A DNA stretch of 64,000 nt from Hymenobacter montanus (GCF_014699115.1 NZ_JACXAD010000009.1:62001-126000), one strand, 5' to 3'; positions 1 to 12,526 are shown, counted from the first letter of the stretch. The notes: generated by a model from the letters alone, not told the origin. Numbers and translations: made by a program.

Positions 1-36
1 TACTTCCTTTTCGGATAAAGTTTCGGAAGGGTTCAT
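1..36 (-). CDS. Start of a gene running off the window; probable cytochrome c oxidase subunit III
   Basis: An ATG on the minus strand at 36-34 opens a 12-codon stretch (MNPSETLSEKEV) with no stop before the window edge. It lies 94 bases downstream of ctaB in the same direction. In related Bacteroidota the gene after ctaB is usually oxidase subunit III, so coxC/ctaE is the likely identity, but only the hydrophilic N-terminus is visible and the assignment rests on position alone. Confidence 0.45.
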   Translation of the reverse strand, partial: MNPSETLSEKEV

Positions 37-130
37 TATGTGGTGGTTGGTTGATAGGTATTCGGGTCCGTCCCGGGGCAATTGCTAACGCCGCGGAGCC
101 GCCCGACTGCTACTGATTAACAACTAAGAA

Positions 131-982
131 CTAGATTTTGTCCAGTACCAGCGCGATTTGTACGATGGGCAAGTACAGAAAAGAGGCAAACATGATGCGC
201 AGGGCGGCCTTGCGCGACTGGGTTCGCATCAGTTGCAGCGTCAGGAGCAGAAAGAGCACTCCGCACACCACGGCCACCAGCGCCGACACCCGACCCGAGA
301 TATTGAATTCCAGGGGCAGCAGGCTGAGCGGAATCAGCAGCAGCGTGTAGGTCATGATTTGGAATGCCGTGCGCAGGTCGCGGTTGCCCGGCGAGGGCAG
401 CATTTTGAAGCCCGCCCGCTTGTAATCCTCATCCGCAACCCAGGCAATGGCCCAGAAATGTGGAAACTGCCACATAAACTGAATGCCGAACAACACCCAG
501 GCTTCCACCCCGAGGTGGCCGGTAGCCGCTACCCATCCGATAAGCGGCGGCAAGCCCCCCGGAATAGCTCCTACGGCTACGCACACCGGCGAAATGGTTT
601 TTAGCGGGGTGTAGATAAACCCATAAAGAATGAGCGACAACAACGAAAGCGCGGCCGTAAGCGGGTTGAAGCAATAAGCCAACAAGGCCAGCCCCACCGC
701 TCCCAGCAGCACGCAGAACACCCAGGCTTCGGCCGGGGAGATAATGCCCAACGGCAGCGGGCGCCGGGCCGTGCGGGTCATGAGCTTGTCTAGCTCCCGC
801 TCGTGAATCTGGTTGATGATGTTAGCGGAGCCGGTTACCAGTAAGCCCCCCACCAGCACCAGCAGGGCCTGGCTCCAGCTAAACTCGCGCGCTCCCAGCA
901 GGTACCCTATCGCGCTGGAAAACGCCACCGTGAGCGAAAGCCGGAATTTGAGCAGCTGAAAGTAGGCGCGGGCCTTAAGCAT
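131..982 (-). CDS. ctaB: Heme O synthase (protoheme IX farnesyltransferase)
   Basis: This membrane prenyltransferase adds a farnesyl group to heme B to give heme O, the precursor of the heme A used by the oxidase encoded just upstream. The 283-residue protein has the UbiA-family aspartate-rich motif near residues 60-75 (ERELDKLMTRT) and the second conserved segment DEDYKRAGFKMLP near 185-200, within about nine hydrophobic segments. The ATG at 982 is preferred over an in-frame TTG one codon earlier. It follows ctaA by 64 bases in the same direction, so the two form a heme A biosynthesis unit. Length and motifs are normal for the family. Confidence 0.95.
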   Translation of the reverse strand: MLKARAYFQLLKFRLSLTVAFSSAIGYLLGAREFSWSQALLVLVGGLLVTGSANIINQIHERELDKLMTRTARRPLPLGIISPAEAWVFCVLLGAVGLALLAYCFNPLTAALSLLSLILYGFIYTPLKTISPVCVAVGAIPGGLPPLIGWVAATGHLGVEAWVLFGIQFMWQFPHFWAIAWVADEDYKRAGFKMLPSPGNRDLRTAFQIMTYTLLLIPLSLLPLEFNISGRVSALVAVVCGVLFLLLTLQLMRTQSRKAALRIMFASFLYLPIVQIALVLDKI

Positions 983-1049
983 CAATAACCTTAGTAATTT
1001 CGTCGCTGATCCCCTCTGAATTGAACCTCAGCCGAACGGGCCCGCAAAG

Positions 1050-2186
1050 TTACGCAACAACCCGCCGGACAGCACCCACGGGAGGAATTGTTTCCCCGGT
1101 TTTCCGGGCGCGGGCAACGGCCATCAAGGTCAGGAACTGCACCCCGAACAACCCGGTGGCCAGCGTAAGGTGCACGGGCTGCACGGCGGCGGGCAAGGCA
1201 AAGGAGGCTAAAACGATGCCCGCCACAATTTCCAGCCCGATAATGCCCAGGGTGGCCGTTACCAGGCGGCGCAAACGCGGCTGGGCTAATTGCCAGAGCT
1301 CGTACCCTACGTAAACGTTCAGCAGCAACAGCCCGGCCGAGACCGTGCGGTGCACGCTGAATACGCCGCCCAGCTTCGTCACCCAGGTTTCTCTGGCCAG
1401 GTACCCCGCCGCCGCGGATACTACGTCGACCTGCTCGCGTACTTGCGTACCCAGTACTATTTGCCAGAAAGTGAGCAGCAACGCCGCCCAGAGTCCCCAG
1501 CGCAAGCCATTGCCGGCCTCTTTGCTAAGTTGAGGTTGCGGGCTGGCCGCCTGTGCTAGCTTCAGATCCGGTTCGGCCCTCCCCTGCGCCCGCTCCACCG
1601 CGTACAGCAGCAGCGCCACAATCACTAGCGCCAAGGCCATGTGCACCGTCACCATGACGGGCAGCAAGTTGGTCGACACCACGAGCGACCCCAGGTATCC
1701 TTGCACTCCGGTGAGCAGAAACGAGGCCAGGGCCAGCCAGAATACCGACCGGTCCCGGCCCCAATAAGGCAGGGCGAAAACAACCGTGAGGAAGACAAAT
1801 ACCCCAATCAGGGCCCCCAGCAAACGATTCAGATACTCAATCCAGGTTTTCACCGCGTTGAAGTCGGTCTCGATGTACTGCGTGGGATGAGCGAAGATGC
1901 TGCCGGCCACTTGGGTAAAGCCCAGGCGTTGCAGCGTGCGGGCCAGCTTCTGGTTTTTAGCCACCCGCTGCGCGGTATACACTTCCTTATAGTTGGCCGG
2001 GAGCTGGCTAATCTCCGTGGGCGGCACCCAACTGCCAAAGCACTTGGGCCAGTCGGGGCAGCCCATGCCACTACCCGTACTACGCACGATTCCTCCCACC
2101 AGAATCAGCAGGTAGACGGCAACGACTGTCAATATTCCGACGAAGCGGAAACGGCGAACTACCGGGCTTATTTGTAGGCTACTCAT
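1050..2186 (-). CDS. ctaA: Heme A synthase (COX15/CtaA)
   Basis: It oxidises the C8 methyl of heme O to a formyl group, giving heme A for cytochrome aa3. The protein has eight predicted membrane segments, the family signature GGIVRSTGSGMGCPDWP near the N-terminus, and the heme-ligand histidine segments WIEYLNRLLG, HMALALVI, VHRTVSAG and HLTLATGLFG. The ATG at 2186 gives 378 residues. An ATG at 2225 and a GTG at 2231 are also in frame but add a short hydrophilic leader, so the start is uncertain. A strong terminator separates this gene from coxA, which suggests its own promoter. Confidence 0.95.
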   Translation of the reverse strand: MSSLQISPVVRRFRFVGILTVVAVYLLILVGGIVRSTGSGMGCPDWPKCFGSWVPPTEISQLPANYKEVYTAQRVAKNQKLARTLQRLGFTQVAGSIFAHPTQYIETDFNAVKTWIEYLNRLLGALIGVFVFLTVVFALPYWGRDRSVFWLALASFLLTGVQGYLGSLVVSTNLLPVMVTVHMALALVIVALLLYAVERAQGRAEPDLKLAQAASPQPQLSKEAGNGLRWGLWAALLLTFWQIVLGTQVREQVDVVSAAAGYLARETWVTKLGGVFSVHRTVSAGLLLLNVYVGYELWQLAQPRLRRLVTATLGIIGLEIVAGIVLASFALPAAVQPVHLTLATGLFGVQFLTLMAVARARKTGETIPPVGAVRRVVA

Positions 2187-2258
2187 TGCATCAACAACAA
2201 ATTTTTCTGGGTAATTGTCCTCCATGAGCACCGAAAAAGTGGTTTGCTGGATACAAAA

Positions 2259-2283
2259 ACGGGCCGCCGGTTAGGCGGCCCGT
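2259..2283 (-). terminator. Rho-independent terminator after coxA
   Basis: A perfect 10-bp GC-rich stem (ACGGGCCGCC pairing with GGCGGCCCGT, 5-base loop) is followed on the minus strand by a run of five T. It lies 25 bases past the coxA stop and before ctaA, so it should end the act-cox transcript. Confidence 0.85.
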
Positions 2284-2307
2284 TTCGGGACTTTGTTACT
2301 TAACAGA

Positions 2308-4194
2308 CTACTCTGCCATGTCTTGCTCGTAGGGCAGGTTCGATGACTGAGTCTGCGAGTAGGGTACGTTTTGCGGAATGAAGTCCGCTTCGGAGCCCGG
2401 CTTGCTGTAATCGTAAGGCCAGCGGTAAACGGCCGGAATCTCGCCGGGCCAGTTGCCGTGACCGGGGTTAATCGGCGTGGTCCACTCCAGGGTGGTAGAG
2501 TTCCAGGGGTTCTGGGTAGCCCGCCGGCCCCGGAAGATGCTGTAGAAGAAATTGAACAGGAAGATGAACTGGCCCAGGAAGGCAATGATAGCCGCGATGG
2601 AGATAAACCGGTTCAGGTCCGCGAATTGCGAGAAGGCATCGAAGCCCGTCCAGGCGTAGTAGCGACGGGGGAAGCCGGCGATGCCGACGTAGTGCATGGG
2701 CATAAACACCAGGTACACGCCCACGAAGGTCAGCCAGAAGTGGATGTAGCCCAGCTTCTCGTCCATCATGCGGCCGAACATCTTCGGGAACCAGTGATAA
2801 ACCCCGGCAAACAAGCCGAAGAACGCCGCCGCGCCCATTACCAGGTGGAAGTGAGCTACCACAAAGTAGGTGTTGTGCATCTGAATGTCGAGGGTGGCGT
2901 TACCCAGGATAATACCGGTCAGGCCCCCCGAAATAAACAGCGACACGAATCCAATGGCGAACAGCATGGCCGCCGTGAAGCGGATGTTGCCGCGCCACAG
3001 CGTGGCCAGCCAGTTGAACACTTTCACGCCCGAGGGCACCGCGATAATCAGGGTCAGGAACATGAAGACCGAACCCAGGAACGGATTCATGCCGGTTACG
3101 AACATGTGGTGAGCCCACACGACGAACGAAAGCAACGAGATACCAATCAGCGAGCCAATCATGGCGCGGTAGCCGAAGATAGGCTTACGGGCGTTGGTGG
3201 CCAGCACTTCCGAAACCATGCCCATGGCGGGCATAATCACGATATATACCTCGGGGTGGCCCAGGAACCAGAACAAGTGCTGAAACAGCACCGGCGAGCC
3301 GCCCTGGTTGCTCAAGGCCTGCCCGGCAATGTAGATATCCGACAGGAAGAACGAGGTGCCGAACGAACGGTCGAACACCAACAGCAGCGCGGCGGAGAAC
3401 AATACCGGGAACGCCAGGATACCCAGAATAGCCGTCAGGAAGAAGGCCCAGATGGTGAGCGGCAGCTTGCTCATGCTCATGCCCCGGGTACGCAGGTTGA
3501 TAACCGTGGTAACGTAGTTAACCCCACCCAGCAACTGCGAAACGATGAAGAACACCATGCTCACCAGCCACAGGGTCATGCCGGCTCCCGAGCCTGGAAT
3601 AGCCTGCGGTAAGGCACTCAGGGGCGGGTAAATGGTCCATCCCGCGGCGGCAGGGCCGGTTTCGATGAACAGCGAGGCAAACATGATCACGCTGGACAGA
3701 AAGAAGAACCAGTACGAGAGCATGTTCATAAAGCCCGAAGCCATGTCGCGAGCTCCGACCTGCAGCGGAATCAGGAAGTTAGAGAAGGTACCGCTCAGGC
3801 CCGCGGTCAGCACGAAGAACACCATGATAGTGCCGTGCATCGTCACCAGGGCCAGGTAGAACTCGGGGTTCAGCTTACCAGCCTGAATCCACTTGCCCAG
3901 GACCGGCGTTAGCCATTCCATGCTACCTTCCGGCCAGCCCAGCTGCAGGCGGAACAAGCTCGAAAGGGTGCCACCCAGCACGGCCCACAGCATGCCCGTG
4001 ATCAGGAACTGCTTGGCAATCTGCTTGTGGTCCTGGCTGAAGACGTACTTCCACAGCCAATGCTGGTCGTGGTGTTCGTGGTCGTCGTGATGCAGGTGGT
4101 CGCCATGTTCAGTGGCGGGAACCGCGGCGGTACCAATGCCGCCCTGCGCTTGCACGCCGGGCGAGAGATTGGGTTTGGCTGCCATGTCTGACAT
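2308..4194 (-). CDS. coxA: Cytochrome c oxidase subunit I (heme-copper oxidase, A type)
   Basis: This is the catalytic subunit that reduces O2 to water and pumps protons in the inner membrane. All metal ligands are visible in the 628-residue protein: His120 (MHGTIMVFF) and His450 for low-spin heme a; His448 for heme a3; His313, His362 and His363 for CuB. Tyr317 in GHPEVY is the expected partner of His313. Glu315 in that motif marks the A1-type D-channel. Twelve or more membrane segments are present. An unusual His-rich tail (residues 30-45) precedes the first helix. It lies 28 bases after coxB and is the last gene of the act-cox transcript. Confidence 0.97.
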   Translation of the reverse strand: MSDMAAKPNLSPGVQAQGGIGTAAVPATEHGDHLHHDDHEHHDQHWLWKYVFSQDHKQIAKQFLITGMLWAVLGGTLSSLFRLQLGWPEGSMEWLTPVLGKWIQAGKLNPEFYLALVTMHGTIMVFFVLTAGLSGTFSNFLIPLQVGARDMASGFMNMLSYWFFFLSSVIMFASLFIETGPAAAGWTIYPPLSALPQAIPGSGAGMTLWLVSMVFFIVSQLLGGVNYVTTVINLRTRGMSMSKLPLTIWAFFLTAILGILAFPVLFSAALLLVFDRSFGTSFFLSDIYIAGQALSNQGGSPVLFQHLFWFLGHPEVYIVIMPAMGMVSEVLATNARKPIFGYRAMIGSLIGISLLSFVVWAHHMFVTGMNPFLGSVFMFLTLIIAVPSGVKVFNWLATLWRGNIRFTAAMLFAIGFVSLFISGGLTGIILGNATLDIQMHNTYFVVAHFHLVMGAAAFFGLFAGVYHWFPKMFGRMMDEKLGYIHFWLTFVGVYLVFMPMHYVGIAGFPRRYYAWTGFDAFSQFADLNRFISIAAIIAFLGQFIFLFNFFYSIFRGRRATQNPWNSTTLEWTTPINPGHGNWPGEIPAVYRWPYDYSKPGSEADFIPQNVPYSQTQSSNLPYEQDMAE

Positions 4195-4222
4195 AATAGA
4201 GATACCGTTCGTTAAGTAATTA

Positions 4223-5296
4223 TTAGTAAGTAGCAGCTAAGGGAGCGGGGGCTGCTTCTTGGGCTTCCGCCGGCTCAGCCGTCTTAGAAACCGATGGCTT
4301 GGCTTTCTGTTTGAAAGCCGCCATTACTTCAGGATTTTTCTGAGAAAACGATTGCTGAGCGGCGTACCAGTTCTGGTACTCGTCGGGCTCGTCAACAATA
4401 ACCGTCGCCTTCATGGCGAAGTGGCTACCCCCGCAGACCTGGTTACAAGCCAACTCGTAGTTGAACTTGGGGTTGCCCAGACGGGCGCGCATTTCGTTGG
4501 TGGTGGTAGTCGGGGTGAACCAGAAGCGGGTCGGCATGCCGGGCACGGCGTACATCTGCACGCGGAAGTGAGGCATGTACACGGCGTGCAGGACGTCGCG
4601 CGAGCGAATCTTGATCAGTACCGGCACGCCCTTAGGCACGTGGATTTCGTTGGAGGTGAAGTCGTCCAGCGCCGATTTATCGCTCAGGTCGAAGCCCCAT
4701 TCGTTCACGGCATCGATCATGCGGTAGTTAATCACGCCGAGCTTCATGTCGCGGCCCGGGTAGCGAACCAGCCAGTTAAACTGCTTACCCATTACTTCAA
4801 CCACCACGGCGCTCTTGGGAGCCGCCCCGGTGATGCGCGTCCAGGCTTTCCAGCCGGCAAAAATCAGGGCCGCCATCACGATGGCGGGAATCACCGTCCA
4901 GATAACCTCGATCTTGTTATTGTGGGCGAAGAAGAAAGCGCGACGTCCTTCTTTATGCTGGTACTTGTAAGAGTAGATGAAGAGCAGCGTCTGGGTGATA
5001 ACGAAGGCGATGCCGATAATGGTCATCGTCGTCCAGAACATGCGCTCCATCTGATGGCCGTGGACCGAGGCGATGGGCGGATTCATTTTGTTGAAGTTCT
5101 CCGCAAAAGAATAGGCGAACCACGCGCCCCCGCCAATTAGGAACACCAGCATCAGAATAGCGTTGACGCTATTGCTCATGCCGATATCGCGGGTGAAGGT
5201 GCCCGAAAAAATAGATGTCAGAATCTGCAAGCGAAACAGCAGGCCGAAGACGACCAACAGCAACACCAACACCAGCAAAATGGTAAGAGCAGTCAT
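4223..5296 (-). CDS. coxB: Cytochrome c oxidase subunit II (CuA subunit)
   Basis: It accepts electrons from c-type heme through the binuclear CuA centre and passes them to subunit I. The CuA ligands are present: His237 (VLHAVYMPHF) and the C-terminal motif CNQVCGGSHFAM (Cys284, Cys288, His292, Met295). The position usually held by Glu in CSExC is Gln286 here, which still offers a backbone carbonyl to CuA. No heme motif is fused at the C-terminus. About four hydrophobic segments precede the CuA domain (near 3-22, 43-65, 86-110 and 130-150), two more than the textbook subunit II. It sits between actF and coxA. Confidence 0.96.
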   Translation of the reverse strand: MTALTILLVLVLLLVVFGLLFRLQILTSIFSGTFTRDIGMSNSVNAILMLVFLIGGGAWFAYSFAENFNKMNPPIASVHGHQMERMFWTTMTIIGIAFVITQTLLFIYSYKYQHKEGRRAFFFAHNNKIEVIWTVIPAIVMAALIFAGWKAWTRITGAAPKSAVVVEVMGKQFNWLVRYPGRDMKLGVINYRMIDAVNEWGFDLSDKSALDDFTSNEIHVPKGVPVLIKIRSRDVLHAVYMPHFRVQMYAVPGMPTRFWFTPTTTTNEMRARLGNPKFNYELACNQVCGGSHFAMKATVIVDEPDEYQNWYAAQQSFSQKNPEVMAAFKQKAKPSVSKTAEPAEAQEAAPAPLAATY

Positions 5297-5398
5297 TTTT
5301 TAGATAATAGAGTTGAGAGCCTAGAGCTTAGAATCGGGGCCGAATCTCAAACAAAAAAGGATTGAGTTCTGAGTTCTAAAATCTCAGTCCTAAGAAAA
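5297..5398. repeat. Low-complexity spacer between actF and coxB
   Basis: The 102-base gap contains iterations of short GAG/CTTAGA/TTCTGAG-like words (for example 5313-5334 and 5360-5396), unlike the tightly packed spacing elsewhere in the act operon. A similar wordy spacer lies at 12531-12560. No promoter or terminator was recognised in it. Confidence 0.4.
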
Positions 5399-6724
5399 TT
5401 AAGTAGTGTGGTGAACGCTCTCGTCCAGGAAGGGATGATGAACGGGAATGAGCGAAGCAGAAGCCAGGCGGCGAGTGAAAAGCATGAGGAAGGCGCCGAG
5501 GAAAATGGCGGCTACGCCAATCTCTATCAAGAACCCGCTTTCCCCCTTCAAAGTTGCCGGCATCAGCATCAGATAAAAATCCGACCAGTGGCCCAGGAGA
5601 ATGGCAATGCAAACGATCTTCATGATAATCATCTGGCGCTTAGCATCCCGGGTCATCAGGCCGAGGAAGGGGAAAACGAAGTTGATGACGATGTTGAAGA
5701 AGAATAGGCCGGTATAGTGCCCTTCAAAGCCGCCGAGGCGTTGGTTAAAGTAAACCGCCTCTTCAGGAAGGTTGGCGTACCAAATCAGCATGAACTGGGC
5801 AAACCACACGTATGTCCAGAAAATGCTAAAACCGAACATCAGCTTACCCAAATCGTGCAGGTGGTTGGAAGTCAGCGCTTTCAAGTACCCGGCTTGTTTC
5901 AGGAAGATGGCGGTCAGGGCAATAGCCGCGATGCCGGATACCCACCACGAAGCGAAAACGTACCAGCCAAACATGGTGCTGAACCAGTGCGTGTCGACCG
6001 ACATCACCCAGTCCCAGGCCGACATCGAGGAGCTCACGGCGTACAGTACCAGAAACAGCGCGGAAGCATTGATGCTCTTATGAAACCATACCGTTCCGCC
6101 CAGTTGGTCTTCGGCCAGCGAGAGCTGACGCAGCTTGTAGCTGAAGTAAGCCCAAATAGCCAGGTAAACGATGGTACGGATGAGGTAAAAAGGCAGGTTT
6201 AGGAAACCGCTTTTGCCCGCGATGATGCTATCATAGTTCGGATTGCCCTTATCCATAATGCCCTCGTGGGTCCAATGGAAGATGTCGTGGCGACCAATCA
6301 GGAATACGACCAGCATAATGACCGCGCCGGGAATGATCCAAGCGCTGAGGGCCTCGGAGATGCGCTTAACCAGCACCGACCAACCAGCGTAAGCAACGTA
6401 GTTGATGGCCATGAACACCGTTCCGATGGTGGATACCCCCAGGAAGAACACGTTGCTGTGCCACAGGCTCACCAGCAAGCGCTTCAACCAGACCGGGCTT
6501 CCCTCTTCGTGGACGGAGGCCCCGGCGCCGTGGCCGGCCGAGGCCCCGAGGTGCCCCGCGGCTTCGCCATGCTCAGCCGCACCCCACCCCAGCATGGAAG
6601 CCAGCAGGCCAAGAATCAGGACCACTACGCCAGCGACGATAATGGTGATAAAGGTTTTACGGGCGCCACCCGTAACAACGAGCTGTTCAGCCGTGGCGCT
6701 TTCTTGATGCGTCAGAGTTGCCAT
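5399..6724 (-). CDS. actF: Alternative complex III subunit ActF (NrfD-like membrane protein)
   Basis: ActF is a polytopic inner-membrane subunit of the quinol:cytochrome c oxidoreductase ACIII and a divergent homologue of ActC. The 441-residue protein has about ten hydrophobic segments, with a Gly/His/Ala-rich loop near residues 50-75 between the first and second. Identification rests on its fixed place between actE (3-base gap) and coxB and on this topology. The family is known to help form the membrane core facing the oxidase; a proton-moving role is inferred in the literature and not shown by this sequence. Confidence 0.9.
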   Translation of the reverse strand: MATLTHQESATAEQLVVTGGARKTFITIIVAGVVVLILGLLASMLGWGAAEHGEAAGHLGASAGHGAGASVHEEGSPVWLKRLLVSLWHSNVFFLGVSTIGTVFMAINYVAYAGWSVLVKRISEALSAWIIPGAVIMLVVFLIGRHDIFHWTHEGIMDKGNPNYDSIIAGKSGFLNLPFYLIRTIVYLAIWAYFSYKLRQLSLAEDQLGGTVWFHKSINASALFLVLYAVSSSMSAWDWVMSVDTHWFSTMFGWYVFASWWVSGIAAIALTAIFLKQAGYLKALTSNHLHDLGKLMFGFSIFWTYVWFAQFMLIWYANLPEEAVYFNQRLGGFEGHYTGLFFFNIVINFVFPFLGLMTRDAKRQMIIMKIVCIAILLGHWSDFYLMLMPATLKGESGFLIEIGVAAIFLGAFLMLFTRRLASASLIPVHHPFLDESVHHTT

Positions 6725-6727
6725 GAG

Positions 6728-7492
6728 TTATTTATTGCCGGGGATATAGGTAACGCCAGAACCGTTCGGAGCAACGGCGCCACCCTGGCCCGGGGTTTCA
6801 GAAGCTTTGTTGGCCTGGGCCTGCCCTTCTGGACCTTGATAAGCGCGGTCGGTTAAATCAGCGGAGTTGTCGGCCGTGCCGGCGGGACCTTTGGCAACCA
6901 GCTTGCTCAGCGCATCCGGGCCTTCGCCCCGCTGCAGTACGCGCACGTACATGGCAATCTTCCAGCGCTCTTCCGGGTTTACGATGGAGCCATGGGGCAT
7001 CATCCGATTGCGGCCCCATTGAATGACGTGGTAGATGTGACCGTCGTTCATGGTTTTATAGGTACCGACGGAATAGTTTGGTACCCCTTTGAACTTCAGG
7101 CCCACGGGGCCCTGCCCGTCACCGGCCTCCCCGTGGCAGTGCGAGCAGATGCGGGTGTACAGCACTTTGCCCTCTTCCAGATTAGCCTTGGTGTAAGGGA
7201 AAGGGTTGCGCAGAACCCGCTCCGCAATGCGTACACTGTCTTTCGGGATGTGCGTGTAGTAGTTAGCCTTGCCCCGAGGAATAGTAGCAATGGGAGGCAT
7301 GCGCTCGTTGATGCCAAAGGCATTTACTTTATTGAAGCCTGTTTGCTTCAGCGGCTCGTAAGGAATTGGATCGTACATCTCCGGGGCGTATTCCACCCCA
7401 GGATCGTCTTGCCGGGAGGTACAGGCCGAAGCCAGCCTCAAGGACAGCAGCAGCGCCGAGGCGCGTAAGCTCAGGTTCAGCAAATGCGTCAT
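6728..7492 (-). CDS. actE: Alternative complex III subunit ActE (monoheme cytochrome c lipoprotein)
   Basis: This periplasmic electron-transfer subunit of ACIII carries one covalent heme. The heme site CSHCH is at residues 116-120, and a Met-rich RNRMMPHG segment near 160 probably supplies the axial ligand. The N-terminus is a signal peptide ending in the lipobox-like LASAC at about residue 24, so the protein is probably lipid-anchored. It has 254 residues; the C-terminal 40 are Gly/Ala/Gln-rich. Its start overlaps the actD stop by one base (TAATG), which indicates translational coupling. Confidence 0.93.
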   Translation of the reverse strand: MTHLLNLSLRASALLLSLRLASACTSRQDDPGVEYAPEMYDPIPYEPLKQTGFNKVNAFGINERMPPIATIPRGKANYYTHIPKDSVRIAERVLRNPFPYTKANLEEGKVLYTRICSHCHGEAGDGQGPVGLKFKGVPNYSVGTYKTMNDGHIYHVIQWGRNRMMPHGSIVNPEERWKIAMYVRVLQRGEGPDALSKLVAKGPAGTADNSADLTDRAYQGPEGQAQANKASETPGQGGAVAPNGSGVTYIPGNK

Positions 7493-8019
7493 TATTTGTT
7501 GGTCATTTCTTTTTGGTTGACTTCCGAGGCGCCGTTGTCGCGCAGCAGCTGAGTCAGCCGAGGAAATTGCGAGCTGCTTTCATCTAGCTCAATTGCCATT
7601 ACGAACTTGTCGTCGGTAGCCCGTACGTCGATTACCGGCACTTTCGGGCGGGGGTACAATCCCGTAATGGTAAAAAAGGTGAGGGCCATGCCATGACAAG
7701 TGAAGAACACCGTCAGCTCAAAGGCCACGGGAATGAAAGCCGGCAGGGCGATGTGGGGCTTGCCACCGATAATCATCGGCCAGTCGAAGCCCAGCATGTA
7801 GATCTGCATCCACAGCGCGAAGGCCAGGCCCGTCATACCGAAAAAGAAGGCCGCGATGGGGAGGCGCGAGCGCTCAATGCCCAGGGCATCATCAATGCCG
7901 TGAACGGGATAGGGCGAGAACACGTCGTAGATTTTCACGCCGGCGGCGCGAATGTTTTCTATGGCGTGCAGCAGCACGTCTTCGTCTTCGAAGATGCCGA
8001 CGGCAAAGCGCTTAGTCAT
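7492..8019 (-). CDS. actD: Alternative complex III subunit ActD (DUF3341)
   Basis: ActD is a small ACIII subunit with two membrane helices and no known cofactor. The 175-residue protein starts with a short alpha/beta-like part (residues 1-50, including the FSPYPVHGID motif characteristic of DUF3341). Two hydrophobic segments follow near 58-80 and 100-125, then a hydrophilic C-terminus. The ATG overlaps the end of actC by 8 bases and the stop overlaps the actE start, so the three are tightly coupled. Its role is structural as far as is known. Confidence 0.92.
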   Translation of the reverse strand: MTKRFAVGIFEDEDVLLHAIENIRAAGVKIYDVFSPYPVHGIDDALGIERSRLPIAAFFFGMTGLAFALWMQIYMLGFDWPMIIGGKPHIALPAFIPVAFELTVFFTCHGMALTFFTITGLYPRPKVPVIDVRATDDKFVMAIELDESSSQFPRLTQLLRDNGASEVNQKEMTNK

Positions 8020-9469
8020 GCTTGGTGTAGTTTATGGGTGCCGAAGCCGGGGCTCCTACCGCGGGTTGGTGAGTGTGAGCGGCGTGAGCAGCCTTCTGAG
8101 GGTTGTAGGTGGGGCCGTTGTCGACCGTGTACTTCAGGATGGTCTTTACTTCCGCCATGTTAATCACAGGGAAGAACTTGGCGAAGAGCAGGAACAAGGT
8201 GAAGAACAAGCCCAGGGTGCCCAGATACAAGCCGATATCGATGATGGTGGGCGAGAACATAGCCCAGCTCGAGGGCAGGTAGTCGCGGTGCAAGGAGGTT
8301 ACGATAATAACGAAACGCTCGAACCACATCCCAATGTTAACGATGATAGACAGCACGAAGGTGAGCGGAATGCTGTAACGAACCCGGCGGAGCCACACCA
8401 GCTGCGGGGAAATCACGTTGCAGGTCATCATCGAAGCGTAAGCCCACCAGTACGGGCCGGTAGCCCGGTTGATAAAGGCATACTGCTCAAACTCAACCTG
8501 CGAGTACCAGGCAATAAAGAACTCGGTGATGTAAGCCACCCCTACGATGGAGCCCGTCACCATCATGATTTTGTTCATGAGGGCAATGTGCTCGAGCGTG
8601 ATGTAATCTTCCAGCCGGAACACAACGCGGGTAATCAGCATCAGCGTGAGTACCATGGCGAAGCCTGAGAAGATAGCACCCGCCACGAAGTAGGGTGGGA
8701 AGATGGTGGTGTGCCAGCCCGGCACTACCGAAGTGGCGAAGTCCATCGATACAATGGTGTGTACCGAGAGTACGAGCGGAGTGGAAACGCCGGCCAGAAT
8801 CAGCGACACGGTTTCGTAGCGCGACCACGCCTTGGCCGAGCCTTTCCAGCCGAAGCTCAGCATGGAGTAGCTGAACTTGGCGATGGTGCCCTTGGCCCGG
8901 TCGCGGATAGAAGCAAAGTCAGGGATCAGACCGATGTACCAGAACACCAGCGATACCGTGAAGTAGGTCGAGATGGCGAATACGTCCCAGAGCAGCGGCG
9001 AATTGAAGTTTACCCACAGCGAGCCGAAAGTGTTCTGGAAAGGAAATACCCAGTAGGCCAGCCACGGACGCCCCATGTGCAACACCGGGAACATGGCGGC
9101 GCAGATTACGGCGAAAATCGTCATGGCTTCGGCCGCCCGGTTAATTGAGGACCGCCACTTCTGGCGGAACAGCAGCAGCACCGCCGAAATCAGCGTGCCG
9201 GCGTGGCCGATACCCACCCACCACACGAAATTGGTGATGTCCCAGGCCCAGTCGACGGTTTTGTTCAGGCCCCATTCGCCGATGCCATACCACACCGTGC
9301 GGTAGACCGAGTAGAAGAAGACCCCTAGGAAAAACAGAGCCACGCTCAAGGCCGCCATCCACCGAATATTGGGTTTGGCTTCTACCTGATAGCAGATGTC
9401 CTGCGTTACGTCGTGTAGCGTTTTGCCCCCCGTAACGAGCGGCTCGCGGATGGCTGATACGTGCTGCAT
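8012..9469 (-). CDS. actC: Alternative complex III subunit ActC (NrfD/PsrC family)
   Basis: ActC is the integral membrane subunit that binds menaquinol next to the iron-sulfur subunit ActB. The 485-residue sequence has about ten membrane helices of the NrfD/PsrC fold. A conserved cytoplasmic N-terminus begins with VSAIREPLVTGGKTLHDVTQ, and the last 40 residues form a hydrophilic, Ala/His-rich tail. It lies 21 bases after actB. Electrons from quinol are expected to pass to the iron-sulfur clusters of ActB and then to the hemes of ActA and ActE. Confidence 0.94.
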   Translation of the reverse strand: MQHVSAIREPLVTGGKTLHDVTQDICYQVEAKPNIRWMAALSVALFFLGVFFYSVYRTVWYGIGEWGLNKTVDWAWDITNFVWWVGIGHAGTLISAVLLLFRQKWRSSINRAAEAMTIFAVICAAMFPVLHMGRPWLAYWVFPFQNTFGSLWVNFNSPLLWDVFAISTYFTVSLVFWYIGLIPDFASIRDRAKGTIAKFSYSMLSFGWKGSAKAWSRYETVSLILAGVSTPLVLSVHTIVSMDFATSVVPGWHTTIFPPYFVAGAIFSGFAMVLTLMLITRVVFRLEDYITLEHIALMNKIMMVTGSIVGVAYITEFFIAWYSQVEFEQYAFINRATGPYWWAYASMMTCNVISPQLVWLRRVRYSIPLTFVLSIIVNIGMWFERFVIIVTSLHRDYLPSSWAMFSPTIIDIGLYLGTLGLFFTLFLLFAKFFPVINMAEVKTILKYTVDNGPTYNPQKAAHAAHTHQPAVGAPASAPINYTKHD

Positions 9470-9490
9470 AATCTTATCGGTTACTGATTA

Positions 9491-12526
<3,036 letters not shown>

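Noticed and set aside
2371..3612. 413-residue open frame antisense to coxA
   Set aside because: It is an antisense shadow of a certain gene in GC-rich DNA. Its composition (rich in Gln, Arg, His, Val) is the mirror of coxA codon bias, and no domain is visible.
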